Positions 1 through 8,820 of a stretch of DNA of 64,000 nucleotides are shown here, one piece after another. The position numbers were made by a program, and so were the translations under genes. Each line of letters begins with the position of its first letter. The stretch's first letter is position 1. This DNA comes from Shewanella sp. NFH-SH190041. GTDB taxonomy: Bacteria; Pseudomonadota; Gammaproteobacteria; Enterobacterales; Shewanellaceae. The notes under the pieces are model-generated. The model was not told the origin of the DNA. It made no database searches and worked only from the letters and a program-made list of their open reading frames with translations. The stretch spans positions 3,100,001-3,164,000 of the forward strand of contig NZ_AP026070.1 of the NCBI RefSeq assembly GCF_024363255.1, in the 5' to 3' direction.

Positions 1-325
1 ACCACTAAAGCAATTGGTTGAGAAACCTGCGTTAGATGAAGCCCCATCCAATCTTGCGGTTGTCGGCCGTTATGTATTACCGGCTGATATCTGGGGACTA
101 CTGGAAAAAACCCCTGTAGGAGCAGGAGATGAGATTCAGCTGACAGATGCTATTGCCATGCTGATGGAAAGCCAAACCGTGAATGCATATTACATGAAAG
201 GGAAAAGCCATGACTGCGGCAATAAGCAGGGCTATATGCAAGCAATTGTTGAATATGGCATCCGCCATCCAAGCGTAGGAGAACAATTCCGTCAGTATCT
301 GAAAAATATCGTAGAAGGGCTATAA
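1..325 (+). CDS. galU: UTP-glucose-1-phosphate uridylyltransferase, C-terminal part
   Basis: This is the C-terminal third of GalU, which makes UDP-glucose from UTP and glucose-1-phosphate in the cytoplasm. The reading frame is open to the left edge (first full codon at base 2), so the gene starts outside the window; the TTG at 14 is an internal codon, not a start. Typical GalU blocks are visible: [13 protein letters not shown], then [16 protein letters not shown] and VEYGIRHP. It ends three bases before galE, so the two are probably co-transcribed. The product feeds GalE and, from the facing operon, Ugd. Confidence 0.93.
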   Translation, partial: PLKQLVEKPALDEAPSNLAVVGRYVLPADIWGLLEKTPVGAGDEIQLTDAIAMLMESQTVNAYYMKGKSHDCGNKQGYMQAIVEYGIRHPSVGEQFRQYLKNIVEGL

Positions 326-328
326 CAT

Positions 329-1342
329 ATGACTATTCTTGTTACTGGCGGGGCCGGTTATATCGGTAGCCATACTGTGGTTGAGTTACTCAACCAAGGC
401 AATAATGTTGTTATTTTGGATAATCTCTCTAATGCCAGTTATGAGTCACTGGCCAGAATTAGCGAAATTACGGGTAAAACCCCAATGTTTTATCACGGGG
501 ATATTTTAGATAAAGTTCTGTTGCGAGAAATATTCTCTAAACATCAATTTAAATCCGTTATCCATTTCGCTGGACTCAAAGCCGTTGGAGAGTCTGTAGC
601 TAAGCCTTTAAAATATTACGAAAATAATGTTTCAGGTACGATTGTATTATGCCAAGTAATGGCTGAGTTTAATGTCAAAAATTTGGTTTTTAGCTCCTCT
701 GCCACCGTGTATGGCGATCCAGCTAGCCTACCAATAAAAGAAGACTTCCCCACCTCAGCCACTAACCCATATGGGCAGTCCAAATTAATGGTTGAACATG
801 TGCTAGCGGATCTTTATCAGTCAGATCATAGTTGGAATATCGCAAGACTACGCTATTTCAATCCGGTTGGTGCACATGCTTCAGGTAGGATAGGTGAAGA
901 TCCAAATGATATTCCTAATAATCTAATGCCTTTTATTAGTCAGGTTGCCGTTGGTAAGCGAGAAAAATTAAGCGTATTTGGCAATGACTATGACACACAT
1001 GATGGTACTGGGGTTAGAGACTATATCCATGTTGTCGATCTTGCTATCGGACATTTAAAGGCGCTAGCAAAACTTGACACAAAACCGGGGCTAGTGACCT
1101 ATAACCTTGGAACGGGCACAGGCTATAGCGTATTAGATATGGTAACAGCCTTTGAGAAAGCTTGTGGTAAAACAATTGCTTATGAAATTGCACCACGCAG
1201 ACCAGGTGATATTGCAGCCTGTTATGCCGATCCTCAAAAAGCTAAAAAAGAATTAAATTGGGTAGCGACTCATTCCTTAACCGATATGGTCAATAGCAGT
1301 TGGCATTGGCAATCAAATAATCCAAATGGGTATAGATCATAA
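329..1342 (+). CDS. galE: UDP-glucose 4-epimerase
   Basis: GalE interconverts UDP-glucose and UDP-galactose using bound NAD. The 337-residue protein has the usual family length. It opens with the Rossmann motif GGAGYIG (residues 7-13), has SSSATVYG near 122-129 and the catalytic YxxxK pair at Y148/K152. It follows galU after three bases, and a GAAGG ribosome-binding site lies inside the end of galU. UDP-galactose made here would supply the UDP-galactopyranose mutase of the facing operon. A hairpin terminator follows. Confidence 0.96.
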   Translation: MTILVTGGAGYIGSHTVVELLNQGNNVVILDNLSNASYESLARISEITGKTPMFYHGDILDKVLLREIFSKHQFKSVIHFAGLKAVGESVAKPLKYYENNVSGTIVLCQVMAEFNVKNLVFSSSATVYGDPASLPIKEDFPTSATNPYGQSKLMVEHVLADLYQSDHSWNIARLRYFNPVGAHASGRIGEDPNDIPNNLMPFISQVAVGKREKLSVFGNDYDTHDGTGVRDYIHVVDLAIGHLKALAKLDTKPGLVTYNLGTGTGYSVLDMVTAFEKACGKTIAYEIAPRRPGDIAACYADPQKAKKELNWVATHSLTDMVNSSWHWQSNNPNGYRS

Positions 1343-1356
1343 TCTACTTTAACTAC

Positions 1357-1390
1357 AATACCAGCACCAGATTAAAACTGTGCTGGTATT
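1357..1390 (+). terminator. Terminator-like hairpin after galE
   Basis: A perfect 10-bp stem pairs AATACCAGCA (1357-1366) with TGCTGGTATT (1381-1390), with a small extra CAG/CTG pairing in the loop. It lies 15 bases after the galE stop. The downstream T-run is weak, so termination may be partial. Confidence 0.6.
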
Positions 1391-1676
1391 CCCTAGCCTA
1401 TTCCCTGCGCAATTATGTCATAACCTAGAAAGCAGGATTAAACCGCAATAACGAAACCATACTAGATTCATCTATTCAATGTTTATATTTTTAACATATT
1501 TAGTAAATAAAAATAATTAATATAGAAATATTAATAGATATATCATAGTAAATTCCCTAAATATCAATAACATTCCATAAAAATAAAACATATTATTCAA
1601 TTTAAACTCTGCTTAATACTTGTATCCTACAAAATATGCAGTAAGATCACACAAAAGAATCAGATTAAAGACAATT
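1391..1676. other. AT-rich intergenic region before the bactofilin gene
   Basis: After the galE hairpin, this stretch is very AT-rich, especially 1480-1620, and holds no convincing reading frame. It probably carries the promoter of the bactofilin gene. Several TA-rich hexamers are present, but none has a clear -35 partner, so no promoter is assigned. Confidence 0.5.
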
Positions 1677-2105
1677 ATGTTTGGTAAAAAAAAATCAATA
1701 ACAGGACTGACTTATATTGCCCAAGGCACCAGAGTCACAGGAGAATCTCATTTCGCCGGAGATGCGCTTGTCGGTGGTGAAATTCATGGGACAATTCAAT
1801 CAGAAGGGACGGTTACTATTGAGCCATCAGGCTTAATTAGTGGTGACATTGAATGTCAAGAAATCAAAGTTTCTGGATTACTTCAAGGAAAATTACGCTG
1901 TGAAAGACTTGTAATAACAGGTACTGGTACAGTTGAAGGTGATGTTTCTAGTAATCATATGGAAATTTTTGAGGGTGGGCAATTTATTGGTGTGAGAGTT
2001 AAAGATAAACATATCGATAGATTAGAACAACAGGCTGTTGTAGATGATAAAAAACTACAAAAAATAATGGAACTTGACGATAAAAAAATTAAAAAAGCAC
2101 AATAA
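1677..2105 (+). CDS. Bactofilin family (DUF583) cytoskeletal protein
   Basis: A 142-residue bactofilin. These proteins polymerise without nucleotides into filaments and often position cell-wall or polysaccharide machinery at the membrane. The core (about residues 12-105) shows the repeating G-x-[VI] beta-helix pattern (for example GEIHGTIQSEGTVTI and GLISGDIEC), followed by a charged Lys/Asp-rich tail. I chose the ATG at 1677 because residues before MFGKKK in the longer frame do not resemble the family. It lies between galE and the polysaccharide operon; a role in placing that machinery is inference only. Confidence 0.85.
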   Translation: MFGKKKSITGLTYIAQGTRVTGESHFAGDALVGGEIHGTIQSEGTVTIEPSGLISGDIECQEIKVSGLLQGKLRCERLVITGTGTVEGDVSSNHMEIFEGGQFIGVRVKDKHIDRLEQQAVVDDKKLQKIMELDDKKIKKAQ

Positions 2106-2121
2106 TATAACTCTTTATAAC

Positions 2122-2144
2122 AAGGCCCCAATTCATGGGGCTTT
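2122..2144 (+). terminator. Terminator after the bactofilin gene
   Basis: The stem AAGGCCCC (2122-2129) pairs with GGGGCTTT (2137-2144), including one G-U pair, around a 7-base loop. It lies 16 bases after the stop codon. Confidence 0.65.
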
Positions 2145-2267
2145 CGCTAGATGAACTATAAACGTCTGTTATTTGAATAATATTTCCCGAAACTATTCTG
2201 AAGCACAAATTATATAACTATTCACAAATAGACATATTGCTTTCTTCGATAAAGTATAAAATTTAAA

Positions 2268-2301
2268 CCGACAGCCAGCATTGAAAGATGATAACTGTCA
2301 G
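2268..2301 (-). terminator. Possible terminator of the polysaccharide operon
   Basis: Read on the - strand, CTGACAG and CTGTCGG can pair (7 bp with one G-U) around a 20-base loop, followed by TTTAAATTTTATA. It lies 18 bases after the end of the last operon gene. The long loop makes this moderate evidence. Confidence 0.4.
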
Positions 2302-2318
2302 TTCAAATCGTTCACCCA

Positions 2319-3323
2319 CTATTTATAAAACTCTTTATACCACTCTACAAATCGCTTAACACCAGAATTAACGTCTACCTTAGGCTTGTAACCCACCTCA
2401 TTAAATAGATCTACCGTATCTGCCCACGTAGCGTGGACATCACCTGGTTGCATAGACATCAAATTTTTATTAGCCTCGATACCCAAGGCATCTTCTAACG
2501 CAGCAATAAAGTCTAACAGCTTTACTGGGCTGCCATTACCGATATTAAACACCCGATAAGGCGCAGAACTAGAAGCAGGTGTACCCACATCAACTGTCCA
2601 ATTATAATTAGGCTCAGGCACCTTGTCTTGCACTCTGATAATACCTTCAACAATATCGTCAATATAGGTAAAATCACGACTCAGGTTACCATTGTTATAC
2701 ACATCAATGGCCTCCCCCTCAATAATGGCTTTGGTAAATTTGAACAGTGCCATATCTGGTCGGCCCCAAGGACCATATACAGTAAAAAATCGAAGCCCAG
2801 TAGTCGGAATGCCATACAAGTGAGAATAGCTGTGAGCCATCAGCTCATTGGCTTTTTTAGTTGCAGCATAAAGAGATACTGGATGATCCACACTGTCACA
2901 GGTAGAAAATGGCATCTTTTGATTTAAACCGTAAACAGATGAAGAAGATGCATATACCAAGTGTTCCACCTTGTTATGCCGACAACCTTCCAATATTGCT
3001 AAATGCCCTATCAAATTACTATCTGCATAAGCCATAGGATTTTCCAATGAATAGCGAACCCCAGCCTGTGCAGCAAGATGAATAACACGATCAAACTTTT
3101 CTTCTGCAAAAAGGCTTGCAATACGAGGTCTATCCGACAAATCCATTTTAATGAAATGAAAATCAGCAAAAGAACTAAGAGTATCAAGTCGTGCTTGTTT
3201 CAAATTAACATCATAATAATCATTAAGATTATCTATACCTATAACCTTATGCCCTAAAATACATAGACGCTCACTTACTTTTGCACCAATAAAGCCAGCG
3301 GCACCAGTAACTAAATACTTCAT
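2319..3323 (-). CDS. NAD-dependent epimerase, UDP-glucuronate 4-epimerase type
   Basis: An extended short-chain dehydrogenase/reductase of 334 residues. It has the NAD motif GAAGFIG (7-13), SSSSVYG near 126-132 and catalytic Y152/K156 (YAATKK). The N-terminal block with GIDNLNDYYDV is typical of UDP-glucuronate 4-epimerases, which convert UDP-GlcA to UDP-GalA. It is the last gene of the operon, 36 bases after ugd, whose product would be its substrate; this supports the assignment. Other 4-epimerase specificities cannot be excluded from sequence alone. Confidence 0.85.
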   Translation of the reverse strand: MKYLVTGAAGFIGAKVSERLCILGHKVIGIDNLNDYYDVNLKQARLDTLSSFADFHFIKMDLSDRPRIASLFAEEKFDRVIHLAAQAGVRYSLENPMAYADSNLIGHLAILEGCRHNKVEHLVYASSSSVYGLNQKMPFSTCDSVDHPVSLYAATKKANELMAHSYSHLYGIPTTGLRFFTVYGPWGRPDMALFKFTKAIIEGEAIDVYNNGNLSRDFTYIDDIVEGIIRVQDKVPEPNYNWTVDVGTPASSSAPYRVFNIGNGSPVKLLDFIAALEDALGIEANKNLMSMQPGDVHATWADTVDLFNEVGYKPKVDVNSGVKRFVEWYKEFYK

Positions 3324-3359
3324 ACAGAACCTTAAAAAAACGATATATACCGAAAAAAC

Positions 3360-4526
3360 TCAATCATTACCAAATAAATCACGTGTAAAGACTTTATCAA
3401 CGACATCACTAAGTTCTTCGGCCATGCGATTAGATATAATGATATCTGCTTCAACTTTAAAAGCTTCAAAATCTTTAATCACCCGTGAGTTAAAGAACTC
3501 CTCTTCTGAGAGCACAGGTTCATAGACAATAACCTCAATCCCTTTTGCTTTAATACGCTTCATAACACCTTGAATTGCAGAAGCTCTAAAATTATCTGAC
3601 CCAGATTTCATAATCAGTCGATATACGCCAACCACTTTGGGTTGTTTTTCAATAATGGTATCAGCAATAAAATCTTTTCTAGTAGTGTTGGCATCAACAA
3701 TGGCTCGAACAATATTATTTGGTACTTTTTTATAGTTAGCCAACAGTTGTTTAGTATCTTTAGGTAAGCAATAACCACCATAACCAAAAGATGGATTGTT
3801 ATAATGATTACCAATACGAGGGTCTAAACCAACACCCTCAATAATCTGGCGAGAATTCAATCCATGACTCTGAGCATAAGTATCTAATTCATTAAAATAA
3901 GCAACACGCATAGCCAAATAAGTATTGGAAAATAACTTAACAGCCTCAGCTTCAGTAGAAGCTGTAAACAATACAGGAATATCTTGCTTTATCGCAGCTT
4001 TAGTTAACAATTCAGCAAAAACTTGTGCACGCTTTGATCTTTCACCGACAATAATGCGTGATGGGTAAAGATTGTCATATAAAGCCTTTCCTTCACGCAA
4101 AAATTCTGGAGAAAATATAATATTTTTTGTATTAAACTTTTCTTTTATTGCTTTAGTATAGCCTACTGGAACAGTAGATTTAATAATCATTACTGCATCT
4201 GGATTAACGTTTAATACTTGCTTAATTACAGACTCAACGGAACGAGTATTAAAATAATTAGTTACAGGATCATAATCAGTTGGTGTCGCAATAACCACAA
4301 AATCTGCATTTTTATATGCTGACTCCGCATCCAAAGTTGCGACTAAATCCAATTGTTTATTGGATAAAAAATTCTCTATTTCTGTATCAGCAATAGGTGA
4401 TTTTTTTTGATTAATTAAATTAACTTTATCTTGAATAACATCTACAGCAACCACTTTATTATGTTGTGCTAAAAGCACTGCATTGGACAGACCAACATAG
4501 CCTGTACCAGCGATAGCAATTTTCAT
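3360..4526 (-). CDS. ugd: UDP-glucose 6-dehydrogenase
   Basis: Ugd oxidises UDP-glucose to UDP-glucuronate with two NAD. The 388-residue protein starts with the Rossmann motif GTGYVGLS (7-14) and carries the catalytic cysteine at C253 in [12 protein letters not shown]. Conserved STVPVGYT and SPEFLREG blocks are present. It sits between a glycosyltransferase gene and the epimerase gene in the - strand operon, with short gaps. It implies that the polysaccharide contains a uronic acid. Confidence 0.95.
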   Translation of the reverse strand: MKIAIAGTGYVGLSNAVLLAQHNKVVAVDVIQDKVNLINQKKSPIADTEIENFLSNKQLDLVATLDAESAYKNADFVVIATPTDYDPVTNYFNTRSVESVIKQVLNVNPDAVMIIKSTVPVGYTKAIKEKFNTKNIIFSPEFLREGKALYDNLYPSRIIVGERSKRAQVFAELLTKAAIKQDIPVLFTASTEAEAVKLFSNTYLAMRVAYFNELDTYAQSHGLNSRQIIEGVGLDPRIGNHYNNPSFGYGGYCLPKDTKQLLANYKKVPNNIVRAIVDANTTRKDFIADTIIEKQPKVVGVYRLIMKSGSDNFRASAIQGVMKRIKAKGIEVIVYEPVLSEEEFFNSRVIKDFEAFKVEADIIISNRMAEELSDVVDKVFTRDLFGND

Positions 4527-4542
4527 TACGCTGAAACTCCAG

Positions 4543-5559
4543 TTATAATTTAAAACTTTGATATAAATTTAAATAGTATTTTTTTTGATTTAGCAAATCA
4601 TATTGAGAAGCACATAATAACGCATTATGACTATAAGTTTTGTAATTATTTATAATATCTGACAGTGCATGTTTTACACTATCTAAATTATTCTCAACGA
4701 GAATCCCGTTGTCTTTAATAAGTTCTGGGCATCCACCTACATCGCTCAATATCATAGGTAGACCTGACGATGCAGCTTCAAGTGCTGCCATAGGCATACC
4801 TTCACTGTCAGATAGCAATATAAAGATGTCATAATCAGAAAATTGATCAAAATTCTTGATTTCACCTAAAAATCTAACATTGTCAGGAGTAGCATATGTA
4901 TCCTTCAATGGACCATTACCAATAATATCTAGATTTATATTGTCAATCTCTTGGACACTTTCTATAAGTAAATCCACTCGCTTTGGTGCTGCTAGCCTTC
5001 CTAAAAAAATAACCTTAAATAAATCAATATTAGTTTTAGGACTAGACAAAGTTTGAGGAAACACAGAGTTTCTTATACAAACTAATTTGTCTGATGCAAT
5101 TCCTATTTTATTTTTAGCATTTTCTAGATCCATTTCTGAGACACATAAGATTGCATCAGAAAAATAAGACAACACTTTTTCAATAAAAACAAATATATTT
5201 TTAAGCTTACCACCATTATATAAGCATGACCAACCATGAGAAACATATATTATTTTACTTGATACAAATAATTTGAGTAATCTTGAGTACAATCCAGCAT
5301 TAGCAGAGCTTGCAATGATAAGATCAATTTTGTTTTTCTTTATAAAAGATAATATTTTTATCAGTGTAACAATAGAAAACCTTGACTCTAATTTTTTTTC
5401 AAATAAAGTGTCATTTACTTTTGTGTTATCAGTTAGCCAACCTGGCTCATTTGTGACAATAAAATGATTGAAATCGTCCTTGAATAATTTAATCTGATCG
5501 CGAACCCAAGTCTGAGCACCGCCAACTTCTGATTTAGTGATTACATGAAGAACGTTCAT
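4543..5559 (-). CDS. Glycosyltransferase family 4 (GT-B)
   Basis: A 338-residue GT-B glycosyltransferase. The N-terminus ([16 protein letters not shown]) matches the acceptor-side domain of GT4 enzymes. The C-terminal half has [10 protein letters not shown] and the donor-site motif [17 protein letters not shown], followed by a DVGG loop. It overlaps the end of the upstream glycosyltransferase gene by 26 bases, consistent with translational coupling. It should add one sugar to the lipid-linked repeat unit at the inner membrane; donor and linkage are not predictable. Confidence 0.88.
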   Translation of the reverse strand: MNVLHVITKSEVGGAQTWVRDQIKLFKDDFNHFIVTNEPGWLTDNTKVNDTLFEKKLESRFSIVTLIKILSFIKKNKIDLIIASSANAGLYSRLLKLFVSSKIIYVSHGWSCLYNGGKLKNIFVFIEKVLSYFSDAILCVSEMDLENAKNKIGIASDKLVCIRNSVFPQTLSSPKTNIDLFKVIFLGRLAAPKRVDLLIESVQEIDNINLDIIGNGPLKDTYATPDNVRFLGEIKNFDQFSDYDIFILLSDSEGMPMAALEAASSGLPMILSDVGGCPELIKDNGILVENNLDSVKHALSDIINNYKTYSHNALLCASQYDLLNQKKYYLNLYQSFKL

Positions 5560-6682
5560 TATCTACATCTGCTAAATTATTTTTAACATTAATTAAATTA
5601 CTATAAATCGAAATCCATTTACTTGCTATTTGGGTGATTGAGTAATTTTCAATTACATGCTTTCTTGCTTTTAAGCCTATTTGCTGTCTGTCATGCTCGG
5701 CTAACTTAAGCATATCAGTAAGAGCACAAGCAAGTGCTTCTGAATTTCTAATCGCAACTACAGCACCATGCCCAGATATTGCTTTGGTCGTCCCACCACA
5801 ATCTGTAGCAACAACAGGTCGCTGACATGACATCGCTTCTAGTAATACCAATGGCAAACCTTCCCAAGCAGAAGACATAACAAAAATATCAGCTGCACTC
5901 ATCCAGTCTTGCACATCAAACCTTGCACCAAGAAACATAATAATATCGTCAAGCCCTAAATGACTTGAAAGTTCCCGAAGATCAGATTCATCTTCACCCA
6001 CGCCAATCACAACTAGCTTAAAATAGCTATTTTTTTGTTTTAACAAAGATAATGCATTAAATAAATTAGGATAATCTTTGGCCTCTGTTAACCGACCTAC
6101 TGCAAGCAATAGTATCTGATTATTATCTAAGTTTAGAGATTTACGATTTTGTTCTCTTGCTTCAGCATAAAATTGAAATTTTGTAGTATCAATACCGTTA
6201 TAAACCGGAATCATTTTATGTTCGGGACAAGCTCTAATTCTTTTATAAATTTCAACAGCCTCATCACTTACATTGGTATTTTTATCGCAAAGAAAATCTG
6301 TATATCTATACATTAATGTTCTAAGCTTGCCACCTTCATTTATACTGTGAGCAGTACAAATTAAAGGTTTTTTGATACCAAACACCCGTAATATTCTTGA
6401 AAATATATTAGCGTGAAACATATGGCTATGAATAATATCTGGCTGAAATTTATTAACAATTCTCTTAGCCTTTAATAACCCTTTTAATAGACCAACAGGC
6501 GTCTTTTTAACAGATAATGAAATTGTTTCTACCAAGTTATTTTTTGGAGACAACACTTGCTCTCCGGTTATTGAAATAATTTGTACCTTATGTCCAAGAG
6601 TAACAAATTCATCGGCTAAATCACAAACCTGCTTTTCTCCTCCACCTATTTTTAATCCTGTTGATATGAGTAAAATATTCAT
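5534..6682 (-). CDS. Glycosyltransferase family 4 (GT-B)
   Basis: A 382-residue GT4 enzyme. The N-terminal loop GLKIGGGEKQVCDLA and the C-terminal motifs AVGRLTEAKDYPNL and SSAWEGLPLVLLEAMSC, with the E-x7-E pattern, are family hallmarks. HSHMFHANIFSR near residues 86-97 is another typical acceptor-domain block. It lies after the polymerase-like gene and overlaps the following glycosyltransferase gene. The specific sugar is unknown. Confidence 0.9.
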   Translation of the reverse strand: MNILLISTGLKIGGGEKQVCDLADEFVTLGHKVQIISITGEQVLSPKNNLVETISLSVKKTPVGLLKGLLKAKRIVNKFQPDIIHSHMFHANIFSRILRVFGIKKPLICTAHSINEGGKLRTLMYRYTDFLCDKNTNVSDEAVEIYKRIRACPEHKMIPVYNGIDTTKFQFYAEAREQNRKSLNLDNNQILLLAVGRLTEAKDYPNLFNALSLLKQKNSYFKLVVIGVGEDESDLRELSSHLGLDDIIMFLGARFDVQDWMSAADIFVMSSAWEGLPLVLLEAMSCQRPVVATDCGGTTKAISGHGAVVAIRNSEALACALTDMLKLAEHDRQQIGLKARKHVIENYSITQIASKWISIYSNLINVKNNLADVDNERSSCNH

Positions 6683-6715
6683 TTTGAAATTCCTAAAATG
6701 TAGATAATACGCAAC

Positions 6716-7666
6716 TCATGAAAAACCCCAACCAAAGTATGGCAAATTAATTCTAGAATAATAAGTATAAATCAATGTTAACAAAAACAAAAATATATAT
6801 AAATATTTTCGCCAACTTGACAGGTATAAACCAGCAATAAAAACTAACAAAATAGAGCTTTCGAATATTCTAGCTGTTACAGGAGTAAAAAAATAAGTTG
6901 ATAAGTAAAATCCTATACTAGAAATTTCAAATGTATGTATTTTGAAAAAAACCTTACCTTGAAACCAAAATAACATCAAAATAACAAACCATAGTATGAA
7001 TGCTCCTCCACTAACAGAAATATCACTGAAATTATATTCATTAGCTTGTCTTGCTCCAAGATATAAAGTTAGAATTGGAATAACAATCGCTATAATAAAA
7101 CCCAAAACAAATAAAGCTAAAAGCTTAACATCTCTTGCTAGCTTTAACTTCGTTAAAAATTTAACAACAAAATAAATAAACACAACAAAGAAAAATGATG
7201 CATGTATCAAAGGAGTACATAACATAACAAATAGTTTTATTTTTTTATTTGTTAGATACCATGCATATATAAATATTGAAACGGCCAACCCTTGACGAAG
7301 ATGAATAATATAGTTTTTTATAACTTGAGGATATATTAAAATAAGAACCATTAAAAAAACATGTTTTATATTATTTTTTACACACACATAAAATGTTAAG
7401 AATGAAGAAAAGAAAATAAATATTCTGACTACATTCTCTGGTGAAAATAACAGTCCTAAACAAAAATTTATCGACAACCAAATTGGTTCATTAAAAATAA
7501 ACGACAACTCTCCTTTAGAAATATTCGAAATTATTAATGTAAAAGCGTTTGTTACATATAATAAATAATTAGGTCTATCTAACATGCCATCTATAGGAAA
7601 GCCCCAAGTTAATATAGACGCATAAATTAATGCAAAAATAAAAATCGTAGTTTGATATAATCTCAC
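6716..7666 (-). CDS. EpsG-like membrane protein, probable Wzy polymerase
   Basis: A very hydrophobic 316-residue protein with about nine or ten predicted membrane segments. The pattern resembles EpsG/Wzy polymerases: an N-terminal segment, then a PNYLLYV region, and a central HLRQGLAVSIFIYAWYL block close to the family's R-x-G/Q-x-[LI] signature. No other candidate polymerase lies in the operon, so it probably joins repeat units in the periplasm with Wzz. It is shorter than many Wzy proteins (around 400 residues). AT content is high, as is common for wzy genes. Confidence 0.75.
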   Translation of the reverse strand: MRLYQTTIFIFALIYASILTWGFPIDGMLDRPNYLLYVTNAFTLIISNISKGELSFIFNEPIWLSINFCLGLLFSPENVVRIFIFFSSFLTFYVCVKNNIKHVFLMVLILIYPQVIKNYIIHLRQGLAVSIFIYAWYLTNKKIKLFVMLCTPLIHASFFFVVFIYFVVKFLTKLKLARDVKLLALFVLGFIIAIVIPILTLYLGARQANEYNFSDISVSGGAFILWFVILMLFWFQGKVFFKIHTFEISSIGFYLSTYFFTPVTARIFESSILLVFIAGLYLSSWRKYLYIFLFLLTLIYTYYSRINLPYFGWGFS

Positions 7667-7676
7667 ATTAATACTC

Positions 7677-8774
7677 TTAATTATATAATAAACTCAACCA
7701 TTGTTTTAAAATAAATTCATTTGAATAATTTACCGATGATTTTTTAACATCTAGATAATTAAAAATTAAGTTTTTTTTCAAAATCTTATCTACCATTAAA
7801 GATAATTCTCCGATATTAAATTGTTTAATCAAATACCCATTAACTTCCGGAATTATAATCTCGCTTGGTCCATTTTGACAATCAAAAGACACGACTGGCG
7901 TACCAAGGGTAATTGACTCGACTAGTACATTTGGGAAACCTTCATAAAGACTTGTCATCAAAGTTAAATTAGCGCCTAAATAATAAGGTTTAATATCTTT
8001 TTTAAAGCCTTCAAAATCAACAAATTTGGAAACACCAATCTTTACCGCTAATTGTTTCAAATCTTGCTCTAAAGAGCCTTGTCCAACTATTTTAAGTCGT
8101 AACCCAGGATATTTGTTATAAATACGAGAAAAAACTTCAATTGCATAATGAAAGGCTTTTTGCTCTTCTAAACGCCCAACACAAAGAATGTAGTTGCCTT
8201 TTTCTATATTATTGAAATTAATATTTTCTGAAAATTTTTCAATGCTGCTATTAACGGGATTATAGATAACTGATGACTTATTTTTTAAAGCAGGGATAAC
8301 TTTAAGTAAATCATTCTGCATTCCATTGCATTGATTAATGACATGATCAGCTTTGGCATAAAACTTTTTAATTGTAAATCGAACGAGAAAACTAATCTGG
8401 TCTGAATTTATATTCTCAGAAATAGTATTAATATTTCTTGTAATAATTTTAAACTTTCGAAATAAAGTATAACGAACAAAAATCGACATTATTGTTAATT
8501 CATAATTGAATACTACTAATTTTTGAACATTATTTTTTTTAATAAAATCTCTTAGTTTAAAAAATGCTTGTCTAGCTTGATTAACTTTTAATTCTTTAAT
8601 CGCAACTTTTTTACTAACTCTATCTAAAAATACTGAATTTTTTAAATTCAAAACTAATAGAGTCACGTCCCACCCTTGCTCAGCCAATCCATTAGAAATA
8701 TTCACACAAACGCCTTCAGCGCCACCTCCAGCAAGGGAACTAATCAAAAAAGTCACTTTTTTATTATGATGCAT
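7677..8774 (-). CDS. Glycosyltransferase family 4 (GT-B)
   Basis: A 365-residue GT4 enzyme. It has the N-terminal loop SSLAGGGAEGVCVNIS, the C-terminal domain block ILCVGRLEEQKAFHYAIEVF and the donor motif SLYEGFPNVLVESITLGTPVV. The gene follows asnB by 46 bases and precedes the polymerase gene by 10. It should add one residue of the repeat unit on the cytoplasmic face. The sequence is AT-rich with low identity outside the motifs, so specificity is open. Confidence 0.9.
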   Translation of the reverse strand: MHHNKKVTFLISSLAGGGAEGVCVNISNGLAEQGWDVTLLVLNLKNSVFLDRVSKKVAIKELKVNQARQAFFKLRDFIKKNNVQKLVVFNYELTIMSIFVRYTLFRKFKIITRNINTISENINSDQISFLVRFTIKKFYAKADHVINQCNGMQNDLLKVIPALKNKSSVIYNPVNSSIEKFSENINFNNIEKGNYILCVGRLEEQKAFHYAIEVFSRIYNKYPGLRLKIVGQGSLEQDLKQLAVKIGVSKFVDFEGFKKDIKPYYLGANLTLMTSLYEGFPNVLVESITLGTPVVSFDCQNGPSEIIIPEVNGYLIKQFNIGELSLMVDKILKKNLIFNYLDVKKSSVNYSNEFILKQWLSLLYN

Positions 8775-8820
8775 TTTTATTTTTCACTTTATAAACATCC
8801 CTGTTTTAATCAATAAATTA

